This document shows, piece by piece, positions 1-9,000 of a DNA stretch of 64,000 nt. The translations under genes and the position numbers were made by a program. Below the pieces are notes generated by a model. That model was given only the letters and a program-made list of their open reading frames with translations, had not been told where the DNA came from and did not search any database. Source of the DNA: Flavobacterium limnosediminis JC2902 (GTDB lineage: Bacteria > Bacteroidota > Bacteroidia > Flavobacteriales > Flavobacteriaceae); the NCBI RefSeq assembly GCF_000498535.1, contig NZ_AVGG01000017.1:1-64000 (forward strand), read 5' to 3'. Each line of letters opens with the position of its first letter. The stretch's first letter is position 1.

Positions 1-352
1 TGGCGGCAGCGGAACTCAAAGTGATGTTTGGAGTCGGAATGATATCAATGGTTATTGAGTCGTAAGGATTTGAACATCCAACGACTTTGACATCATATGT
101 TGTTTGAGTTGTAGGATTGACTGTAAAACTGATAGGATTATTATTGCCAGAAACAGCATCTAATACTGATCCTCCTGATATAATTTCGTAACTATATCCA
201 CTTTGGCTACCACTCAAAGTAATAACAACAGCATCGCCCGAGCATACTGATGAAACATTTGAAGATAGTGTAAAACCAGCTGCGCAGTTTTGACTAAATC
301 CATATTGTATATAAAGTAAAAACAGGAATCCAAAAAAGTAGCTTTTTTTCAT
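1..352 (-). CDS. Secreted protein, N-terminal part (cut by window edge)
   Basis: The start codon is at 352 on the minus strand and the reading frame stays open to base 1, giving about 117 residues; the C-terminus lies outside the window. The N-terminus is a clear Sec signal peptide (MKKSYFFGFLFLLYIQYGFSQ, cleavage expected after the final A/S-Q type junction). The mature part is Ser/Thr/Asn/Gly-rich and reads like an Ig-like/PKD-type module with two spaced cysteines (NCAAGF, SSVCSGD) followed by KVVGCSNP, a pattern common in large flavobacterial adhesin-like or gliding-associated extracellular proteins. Function is unknown. Given the T9SS cargo next door, export through the same system is plausible, but the C-terminal domain that would show it is not visible. 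Confidence 0.75.
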   Translation of the reverse strand, partial: MKKSYFFGFLFLLYIQYGFSQNCAAGFTLSSNVSSVCSGDAVVITLSGSQSGYSYEIISGGSVLDAVSGNNNPISFTVNPTTQTTYDVKVVGCSNPYDSITIDIIPTPNITLSSAAA

Positions 353-668
353 GATCCTCAAGGTTTGCGTTAGACAAATTGTTATTATTTGTATAGGAAC
401 CTTGGTTTTTGGGAAAATAATTTAGAGAACTTTGAATTCTACGTGTTTTAACCCTTAAAGGCTTTGTTTTTTGGAATAGTATTTAAAGCTACTTATTTAA
501 TTTTTATTGTTGTACCGTTGATGAATGCTTTTCGATGAATTGGTTTTTACGTTCGATGAACTACGCTCACTGTTTTTGAAAACTATATTTTTTAATTGCA
601 TTAGTTCGTTTTTTACAGACTTAGAACTCTTTATAAATTATTAGCCCCGATTAAATCGGGGCTTTGGG
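353..668. other. Intergenic region with a duplicated flank and a terminator
   Basis: This gene-free stretch lies between the start of the partial secreted gene and the 3' end of the first giant T9SS gene. From about 529 it resembles the segment from 5884 (both contain ttttcgatgaattg, then a (g/c)gatgaact or cggtgaact block, then a T/A-rich run), so it is the downstream flank of a duplicated unit. The last 30 bases hold a rho-independent terminator. I see no gene or convincing promoter motif in the remainder. Confidence 0.6.
643..663 (-). terminator. Rho-independent terminator of the first giant T9SS gene
   Basis: Perfect 8-bp arms agccccga (643-650) and tcggggct (656-663) with a 5-base loop lie 5 bases beyond the stop codon of the minus-strand gene. 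On the minus strand the stem is followed by an AT-rich run rather than a pure U tract. The same stem sequence recurs after the paralogue at 6001-6021. Confidence 0.8.
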
Positions 669-3600
669 TTATTTAATACTTAATTTTTCGCTGTGAATTT
701 TCGAGTTCATGGTCTTTAATTGCACTATATATATTCCTGTACTCAGATTTGTTTTGGGAATTTCTATCAGTTGCTGGTTTCTGTTTTCGGTATTTATGGT
801 TTTTATTTTCTGACCGAGAATTGAAAATAAGGTTACTTCGGTAATGATGTCATTTTTAAGTTGATTACTAATTTGAATCTGCTCTGTGTTAGCATTGTAG
901 AAAATGTTGAAGGAATCCGCTTGCGCAATGTCATCAACAGATAAGGTTTCCTGAGTGAAACGCAATGTAAAGCGGGATGCAGTGGTGCCAGCCGGAAGCC
1001 ACAATTCAAAAATGTGATTTCGGATGTCGTGATAGCTGTCTGTAACTTTATCATAGATATAAATCGGTTGCCCGTTGTCAAAATTTTCAATCCCGTCAAT
1101 CATAAATTTAACTGTTCCGGCTGTACTCGATTGAATGGTCAGCGGAATAATTCGTGCTGTATTGAAATGACCCACACCCTGAATCAGCAGTTTTCTGTCA
1201 CCCAATTGAAAATACATGTCGTTGGTTTGTATATCTAATACTTCTGCATCGTAACCCAAATTGAAATTGTCATCGGCATTCTCGTTCATGAAACCAAGCA
1301 ACAATTGACGGTGCAGGTTTGTGACTCCTGTAAACCCAAGTCTGATTTTCCCGAAAGTATCGTTTTCAACAACATCATCATTATTGTTGTTATTATTGTT
1401 TTCGGTTTCATTGGTTCTGAACATAATGTTGGAATCGATATTGTCCTCTTTAATAAATTTGCGTTGACTGTTCTTATATACAAGCTGTCCCCCGACTAAA
1501 TTCCCTTTGATAAAAAAGCCTTGTCCAACCGGAATAAATCTTCCCGGGATTCTTAAACTTGAGCCCAAACCACTAATAAGGGCCGGTGAAACAGGAATGG
1601 TTCCGCCAACTAAATTTCGGACCGCGTATCCACCCTGGTACCCCGCTAAAACATGGGTGTTGTTGGAAGGATAATGCTCCCAGAAATATAATGCTCCTGT
1701 TGTTCCGGCTAAGTTGTCGGTTATGAATTCATTGGCATCCAATGCAGAAGGGTAAGGGTTTCCTACCAAATTTTGATTGTTTGCCGCCACCTGAATTTCC
1801 ACATTATTAATCAAACCATTATTTGGCTTCCCTTTGAATACATAATTTTGGGTGTTTATGGCAGGCGCAACTGCAATTCCGCTTCCTTTCATGGTAAAGG
1901 CCTGACCGGTTTGAAGAAGCGTGTTTTCATTTATCCGTTGCCAGTTTGCGTATACCGGACTCAGATTGGTGAATTTGAAAAGCCAGTATCTTGCCAGACG
2001 CATCGGATTTGCCGAACCGTCATAGCCACCTATCCAGGAGATAGGCTGTGGTGACAACGGATTTGTACCGTCCCTTAAGACGTTATTTACGGTGAATCCG
2101 GTATTGTTCGAAGTTGTGCTCGCTTGTGTGCTTACCGGAGAAGACCAGTAATTGTAATTGAATTTGTTACCAGTTCCCTGTTGATCCCTTTCCAGTTCTC
2201 CTGTACTTGCCGGGTCTAAATCGCTGTCGGCAGTCTGAACCAGTTGTGAACGTCCCTGTAAATCTATTTTTCCGTCTAATTTCAAATACCATTCGTTCTG
2301 AAGTTTGCTGTCGTTGTTAATCTCAACAAGTACGGACGGAGCCACAAACATTCCCAAATTGGTATGGTTTGATGTGGAATTGATATTGTGGTTGACTTGT
2401 ATGATAGCCCAATTGTTGTCGGTCACATCCAAGCCTCTGATCTGTTTGGTGACAGAATTTGCCGCAGTGGAAAAACTTCCGTCCTGTTCTGTGATAAAAG
2501 GCATTGGGGCTTGTTGGGTATTGATTGTTTTTACGTTATAAATTCTCGCTCCGGGCGCAATGTCAATTGTTGCTGTTGCATGATTGTCTATCACATCGTC
2601 TTTATAGTTATCCATTCTGAAGTAGCGGATCATGTTAGTCCATGACAGACCGGTTATGTCCTTAGGAACAATTTCACCTCTCACGATACCGGAATTGTTT
2701 TTGATTTCCTGATAAATCATTTTCTGTAAATCAGTATCGCTTAAAGCAACATTGAAAAGGCGTACTTCATCGATTTTTCCTTTAAAGAAATTACTGCTTG
2801 AAGCCGGATTTTTACCTATGGTGAACAGGGAAGTGTCAGCTCCCAAATTGCCGGAAAGGGTAGTGGTAGCTACAGCTTGTCCGTTTACATATAATTTTCC
2901 GATACCTGTAGTGCCGTTGTATGATACTGCAACATGTATCCATTGTGAAGTTACTAATGGGGTTGCAGCTGTAAGTGTCGAAGATTTAACTACAGCCTGA
3001 AGGTTTTCGGAATTGTTCACTTTCAACTGGAAATTATTTTGCCCCACAATTACACCTTCAGATGTAAATGCGCTGTTAATATTTATCCAGGCCATTAAGG
3101 TGGCGTTGGATAAATTGTTTGTCAGATTGACATCAGTGGCATAATCGTTTCTGCCGTCAAAATCGAGAAGTAGTTTGCGTTCAAGATTTCTCGGAGATCC
3201 GAATTTAGCAGTATTGGTGTCGAAAGCATCTAGGATTCCGTCATGATCTATATCGGCTGTTCCGTCTATGATACCATTGTTATTTGCGTCAAGACTTGCG
3301 TAAAGTCCGAGCGAAATATCGAAATCAGTGCCATTTGATTTTACATCCATATAATCATGTATTCCGTCACCATCCGTGTCTTTAACGTAGTTTAAGAATG
3401 GTGCCACAGTACTCCCTTGGTCGAGATTACCGTACGAATTGAAGGCATAATCATAAATGTCTAATACTCCGTCACCATATCCTTCTGTGATTCCGTCTCC
3501 GTTGGTGTCTTTGTTTCTGAAAGTTTCGGATTCAGGACCGTCACCAACACCGTCACCATTGATGTCGCCGTCCCCGTTTTCATACCCTGCGTAGGCATTA

Positions 3601-5621
3601 ATATTTCCTGCCCATGATTCATCAACATCAAAAACGCTGTCGTTATCGCTGTCTAAATCCATGTAATTTGGAGCGCCGTCACCATCAGAATCCAGTAATG
3701 TTAAAGCTTCGACACTATCGTGCAGACCGTTTGTATTAGCATCGGACCAGGCAACATCAAATCTCCCTTTTCCATTGCTCAGGTGTCCCAGCCCAACTTC
3801 AAGTATGTCTTCAATCCCATCGTTATCGGAATCTAAATCAAATACATCAGCCACACCATCACCGTCTAAATCGCATAAAGTTTGTGATATTAAGATGTCA
3901 TCAAGTGCCAGGTCATTTCCTGCACCACCGGTTTCGTTATTAATGAATATTACTTTAAAAGCGCTTACGTTAAGGGTTAGGTTTGAGGTGAAGTTGTACC
4001 AGTCACCGGCAAGATTACCTGCAGTTGTCGGGGGGATGTCTCCTGTTTCAATGAAGGTAATCAGGTTGTTGCTCATGTCTCGGAATTCCACTCTCACATC
4101 CGGTCTTAGGCGGGTAGCTATTCCTGGTGCATTTGTTCGGTCTAAATTTAAAACCCAGAAACTATAAGAGATTGGAATATTGGGCAATGCCCCTGTAATG
4201 GTTGCGGTATAAAAAACTCCCGGAGTGTACGAAGCATTAAAAATAGCCATTCGTCCGTTAGTATCTCCTGTATGATCACCACCCATATGCCAGTAGGAAG
4301 CTGCCCAAGATGCTATTTGTGCGGATGCGCCTACAGTATACTTTCCGTCGTTCAAATCCGCGGAACTTAAATCCGGGCATTGTGGAGTGTTAGGTTCTCC
4401 CGTAGATCCGTTTTCATAGCAATAAGTGGTTGTGGCATTGTATGTGGTGTTGATAGTTGTTCTTGTTCCTGTTCCGAAAGTTTCGTTTAAAAATTTGTAA
4501 TTCACTTTAGGACCATTAGCTAAGAGGCAATTGTTTTCTTCAACGCTATCTCTTATACCATCATTATCGTCGTCAATATCCACGTTGTCCAGCAGGCCGT
4601 CGTTGTCACTATCGTAGAAGGTCTGGATACCCTGTCCGGTTATTGCGAAAACATAGGGGTTTTCATCCGTGTCATTGCTGGCAATGGAAATCTGAGCAGA
4701 TTTTGTTCCTATTGAGCTGGGGTTAAAAGTGATTTGAAACGTAGTTGAGCCTGAAGTGTTAATTGGAGTTATGGGCAATGAAGTAACTGAAAAGTCAGTG
4801 CTTCCGATTATGTTTACCAAGGGTGATCCGGTTAGGTTAATTGTGCTTGACCCAATGTTTTTAATGGTGAAATTTCGAAGAACCGGGGATGCTGCGATTT
4901 GCGTCTGTCCAAAATCGGTGCCGTTTGTGGTTGAAGCCAGCGAATTGTGTGCAACCGTATTATTGGATAATCCGGTTATGGTAATGGAACTGTTAATAGT
5001 TCCGTAAAGACTTACATTATCAATCAGATAGTGGTGCGTGGTGTTGTTTTCACCGTTATCTTCATCAAAACGAATTTTTATTTTTACTTGCGTAGTACCG
5101 TTGGGAATATTAAATGTATATGGAGAACCTTGCGTATTTCCGGTTGAGGCAACATGAGAAAAACCAAGATTATCACTGGTATCATTTTTACCATCGATTA
5201 ACTTTATTGAGTTAGCTGAATTATATGTGCTTCCATTATCGTATGAGACATCTAAATACAAATCGTCTTTGTCAACCGGCGATCCGTCTGATGAAAAGGA
5301 GAGTGTTATATAACAGTTGGTATATGCACTTATGTTTACATTGTCAAATGTGATGTAGGGATCGTTGTTTGACGGGCCACCTCCCCCCGAGTTGTTTGAT
5401 CCTGTAAGACGCAATGAATTTGGGGAAGATACAAAAGTAGTAGAATAAGTCGCAATTGTACCTGTGTTTAAAGTGTTTGTATAGGGCCACACATCTGAAG
5501 GTGTACTGTCAAATCCCTGGTAGGTAATAAGTGTTTGGGATTGGGATGTCAAACAGCCTAAAAAAAAGAAGGCAACGATTAGCAGTAGGTGGTAAATAGT
5601 TAGGGTATTTTTTCTTTTCAT
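669..5621 (-). CDS. Giant T9SS-secreted protein with TSP3 repeats and LamG domain (copy 1)
   Basis: A 1650-residue extracellular protein. Residues 1-29 are a signal peptide ending SQSQ. An N-terminal beta-rich module is followed by a choice-of-anchor D type Ig-like domain (about 209-331). Calcium-binding thrombospondin type 3 repeats follow (DSDNDGLLDNVDIDDDNDG near 335-355; more at about 583-790, e.g. DLDSDNDGIED). A LamG/concanavalin-like domain spans about 817-970 (DFDGRNDYATD to FKGKIDEVRLFN). Residues 970-1560 form a long module shared with the paralogue (NYNYWSSPVS, GNPYPSALDANEF), interrupted by an Asn-rich low-complexity stretch near 1400-1420. The last ~70 residues are a T9SS type A sorting domain (LFSILGQKIK, STGIYIVQLKT, final KLSIK). 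It is expected to be exported by the T9SS and anchored or released at the cell surface. The ligand is unknown; an adhesin or matrix protein is an inference. It is the tandem paralogue of 6027-11042. Confidence 0.9.
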   Translation of the reverse strand: MKRKNTLTIYHLLLIVAFFFLGCLTSQSQTLITYQGFDSTPSDVWPYTNTLNTGTIATYSTTFVSSPNSLRLTGSNNSGGGGPSNNDPYITFDNVNISAYTNCYITLSFSSDGSPVDKDDLYLDVSYDNGSTYNSANSIKLIDGKNDTSDNLGFSHVASTGNTQGSPYTFNIPNGTTQVKIKIRFDEDNGENNTTHHYLIDNVSLYGTINSSITITGLSNNTVAHNSLASTTNGTDFGQTQIAASPVLRNFTIKNIGSSTINLTGSPLVNIIGSTDFSVTSLPITPINTSGSTTFQITFNPSSIGTKSAQISIASNDTDENPYVFAITGQGIQTFYDSDNDGLLDNVDIDDDNDGIRDSVEENNCLLANGPKVNYKFLNETFGTGTRTTINTTYNATTTYCYENGSTGEPNTPQCPDLSSADLNDGKYTVGASAQIASWAASYWHMGGDHTGDTNGRMAIFNASYTPGVFYTATITGALPNIPISYSFWVLNLDRTNAPGIATRLRPDVRVEFRDMSNNLITFIETGDIPPTTAGNLAGDWYNFTSNLTLNVSAFKVIFINNETGGAGNDLALDDILISQTLCDLDGDGVADVFDLDSDNDGIEDILEVGLGHLSNGKGRFDVAWSDANTNGLHDSVEALTLLDSDGDGAPNYMDLDSDNDSVFDVDESWAGNINAYAGYENGDGDINGDGVGDGPESETFRNKDTNGDGITEGYGDGVLDIYDYAFNSYGNLDQGSTVAPFLNYVKDTDGDGIHDYMDVKSNGTDFDISLGLYASLDANNNGIIDGTADIDHDGILDAFDTNTAKFGSPRNLERKLLLDFDGRNDYATDVNLTNNLSNATLMAWININSAFTSEGVIVGQNNFQLKVNNSENLQAVVKSSTLTAATPLVTSQWIHVAVSYNGTTGIGKLYVNGQAVATTTLSGNLGADTSLFTIGKNPASSSNFFKGKIDEVRLFNVALSDTDLQKMIYQEIKNNSGIVRGEIVPKDITGLSWTNMIRYFRMDNYKDDVIDNHATATIDIAPGARIYNVKTINTQQAPMPFITEQDGSFSTAANSVTKQIRGLDVTDNNWAIIQVNHNINSTSNHTNLGMFVAPSVLVEINNDSKLQNEWYLKLDGKIDLQGRSQLVQTADSDLDPASTGELERDQQGTGNKFNYNYWSSPVSTQASTTSNNTGFTVNNVLRDGTNPLSPQPISWIGGYDGSANPMRLARYWLFKFTNLSPVYANWQRINENTLLQTGQAFTMKGSGIAVAPAINTQNYVFKGKPNNGLINNVEIQVAANNQNLVGNPYPSALDANEFITDNLAGTTGALYFWEHYPSNNTHVLAGYQGGYAVRNLVGGTIPVSPALISGLGSSLRIPGRFIPVGQGFFIKGNLVGGQLVYKNSQRKFIKEDNIDSNIMFRTNETENNNNNNNDDVVENDTFGKIRLGFTGVTNLHRQLLLGFMNENADDNFNLGYDAEVLDIQTNDMYFQLGDRKLLIQGVGHFNTARIIPLTIQSSTAGTVKFMIDGIENFDNGQPIYIYDKVTDSYHDIRNHIFELWLPAGTTASRFTLRFTQETLSVDDIAQADSFNIFYNANTEQIQISNQLKNDIITEVTLFSILGQKIKTINTENRNQQLIEIPKTNLSTGIYIVQLKTMNSKIHSEKLSIK

Positions 5622-6026
5622 AATCCACTTTTTTGATTAAACAAATAACTTTTTCATTATCTGATTAACTCAAAAAAACAATTAATAAAGTAGGTTTGAC
5701 CAAGACGGTAAGCATGAATTAAGGGCATTTAATTCGTGTTTACTTTTTATCAATTAGTAGTTTTTATACTTGTTGGAGCATTTAAAATAAAAATGAGTAG
5801 TCTTCGTCCATATTGATGTTTTTTCTGAATTAATATGCTTAAAACTAATTAATTAAAATTTGGAGAGGATAAAAATGTGCGAATTTTCGATGAATTGACT
5901 TTAACATTCGGTGAACTGCTTATTCGGGTTTTTAAAATTATATTTTATTAATTGTACGATTTTACTTTTTTTGTTTCAGAATACGGAGACACAATTAAAA
6001 AGCCCCGAAATTATCGGGGCTTTAAA
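5622..6026. other. Intergenic region between the two giant paralogues
   Basis: This is 405 bases of AT-rich DNA. The half near 5884-6021 is the duplicated 3' flank and terminator of the upstream-lying paralogue. The half near 5622-5880 must hold the promoter of the 669-5621 gene, but I could not find a clean TTG / TAnnTTTG pair. I see no small gene here. Confidence 0.55.
6001..6021 (-). terminator. Rho-independent terminator of the second giant T9SS gene
   Basis: Arms agccccga (6001-6008) and tcggggct (6014-6021) enclose a 5-base loop, 5 bases after the minus-strand stop codon. On the minus strand it is followed by TTTTTAATTG. The arms are the same as those of the terminator at 643-663, showing that the duplication included the terminator. 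Confidence 0.85.
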
Positions 6027-9000
6027 TTATTTGATACTGATTTTTTCGCTGTGAATTTTCGAATTCGCTGTCTTTAACTGTACTATGTATATTCCCGTAC
6101 TTAGGTTTGCTTTGGGAATTTCTATCAGTTGCTGGTTTTCGGTTTCGGTATTTATGGTTTTTATTTTCTGACCAAGAATCGAAAATAAAGTTATTTCTGT
6201 TATGGTGTCTGTTATTGTTTCTGTTTTGTTAGGGTTGTAGATCTGAATTCGTGCCGTGTCGCTGTTATAAAAAACATTGTAGGGATTTTGCTGTACTTTG
6301 CTATCTGAAGCTTTCGATTTTTGCTGACGGAATCGCAATGTGAATCGGGATGCTATTTCCCCTGACGGAAGGGATAATTGAAGTATGGAATCACTTATGT
6401 CGTGGTAAATGTTTGTCAGATTGTCATGAATGTAAATGCGTTGATTGCCCCTGAAGTTTTCAAGGTCGTCAATCATGAATTTTACGGTACCTGGGGTTTC
6501 ATTTATTACAGTCAGTGGATAGATGGAATTGATGTTAAAGGAGCCAACACCCTGAATTTGCAATTTTTTGCCTTCTAATGGGAAATACATATCACTTGAT
6601 TGTGTATCCAGTATTTCACCATCATAGCCAAAATTAAAACCGGCATCAGCATTTCTTTTCATGAAGCCCAGTAGCAGTTGGCGGTGAAGGTTTGTTACAC
6701 CTGTAAAACCAAGTCTGATTTTTTTGAAATCTTCATTTTGTGAAGAGTCATCGTCGTCATCGTCATCGTTATCATGATCGTGATTGCGATTGTCGGCATT
6801 ATTATTTGTATGATCAGGTTGTGACCCGCTGGCAGTCTCTTTGGAATTAGTATCTCTATTTTTAAACATGATGTTCGAATCAGTGTCGTCTTCTTTGACG
6901 AATTTGCGTTGACTGTTTTGGAAAATAAGTTGTCCTCCTGTTGTATTTCCTTTTACAAAGAACCCTTGGCCTACCGGGATAAATCTTCCGGGGATTCTGC
7001 TACTTGATCCAAGACCGCTGATTTCAGTGGGAGAAACCGGAGTGGTCCCTCCAACTAAATTGAGTGCGGCATAGCCTCCCTGATAACCTCTTAAAACATG
7101 CGTGTTGTTGGTAGGATAATGTTCCCAGAAATATAATGTTCCAGTGGTTGCGGCTAAATTATCGGTTATGAACTCATTGGCATCTAAAGCAGAAGGATAG
7201 GGATTTCCGATTAAACTTTGATTGTTTGCTGCCACCTGAATTCCCGCATGATTGATCAAACCATTGTTTGGTTTTCCCTTAAATACATAATTTTGGGTGT
7301 TAATGGCAGGAGCAATTGCTATTCCACTTCCTTTCATCGTAAAAACCTGGCCTGTCTGAAGAGCTGTGTTTTCAGTAATACGTTGCCAGTTCGCATAAAG
7401 TGGACTCAGATTGGTGAATTTGAAAAGCCAGTATCTTGCCAAACGCATCGGATTAGCCGAGCCGTCATAGCCTCCTATCCAGGTAATTGGTTGTGGAGCT
7501 AATGGATTGGTGCCATCTCTTAATACATTATTTACCGTAAAGCCGGTATTGACAGCATTAGCAGTTGCTTCAGTACTAACCGGTGAAGACCAGTAATTAT
7601 AATTGTATCTGTTGCCGGTTCCTTGTTGGTCTCTTTCCAATACTCCCGTACTTGAAGGGTCCAAATCACTGTCGATTGTCTGAACCAGTTGCGAACGCCC
7701 CTGTAAATCAATTTTTCCGTCTAATTTTAAATACCATTCGTTTTGAAGTTTGCTGTCGTTGTTGATTTCAACGGTTGCCGCAGGGTTAATAAACATACCC
7801 AAATTAGTGTGATTTTCAGTGGAATTGATATTGTGATTCACCTGAATAATCGTCCAGTCGTAATCAGTAACGTCCAAACCTCTGATTTGTTTAGATACAG
7901 AATTTGCAGCTGTTGAAAAACTTCCGGCCTGTTCGGTAATAAAAGGCATTGGGGCTTGTTGGGATTTGATTGTCTTTACATTATAAATTCGTGCTCCCGG
8001 CGCTGTGTCAATTGTTGCTGTTGCGTGGTTGTCAATCACATCATCCTTGTAATTGTCCATTCTGTAATAACGGATTAAATTTGTCCATGAAAGACCTGTT
8101 ATGTTTTTAGGGACAATTTCACCTCTCACAACTCCGGAATTGTTTTTGATTTCCTGATATACCATTTTCTGTAAATCGGAATCGGTTAAAGCACTGTTGA
8201 ATAAACGCACTTCGTCTATTTTACCCTTGAAAAATGTGTCATTGGCAATAGGGTTTTTTCCGACAGTTAACAGCGAAGCATCAGCAGAAATGTTTCCGGA
8301 TGTTGTCGTACTCATTACCATTTCTCCATTAACGTACAGTTTCAGCAGTCCGTTGGTTCCTTCAAAAACCGCAGCGGTGTGAATCCATTGTGAATCATTT
8401 AAAGGAGTGTTGTAGCGTAATGTTGCTCCGTTTGCGGTTACCTGAAGTCTTTTTGAATCATCAATGCTTAGTTTAAATTGGTTCTGACCTGCAATAACGC
8501 CTTCTGTTGAAAATAAACTGTTTATGTTTACCCAGGCCATTAATGTGGCATTTGGCCATCCGGATATAACATTTGCATCGGTTGCATAATCGTTTCTTCC
8601 GTCAAAATCAAGGTACAGCTTGCGTTCAAGATTTCTTGGAGAACCGAATATTGTTGTATCGGTATCGAAAGCATCCAATATGCCATCATGATCGATGTCG
8701 GAAGTACCGTCAATGATACCATTATTATTTCCGTCTAGAGTAGTGTAAAGTCCTAATGAAATATCGAAATTGGTTCCGTCTGATTTTACATCCAGATAAT
8801 CCGGAATACCGTCACCATCCGTATCTTTAACATAGTTTAGAAAAGGAGCTGTGTTCAAGCCTTGATCAATATTTCCGTACGAATTGAAGTCGTAATCATA
8901 GATGTCCAGAATCCCGTCACCAAATCCTTCGGTAATTCCGTCTCCGTTAGTGTCTTTGTTTCTGAAAGTTTCCGATTCGGGTCCGTCACCAACACCATCA

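Noticed and set aside
3240..4620. Regularly spaced Asp-rich codon repeats as a possible CRISPR or satellite array
   Set aside because: The periodicity follows the calcium-binding TSP3 protein repeats (DxDxDG) and the frame is continuous; spacing and units vary as in protein repeats.
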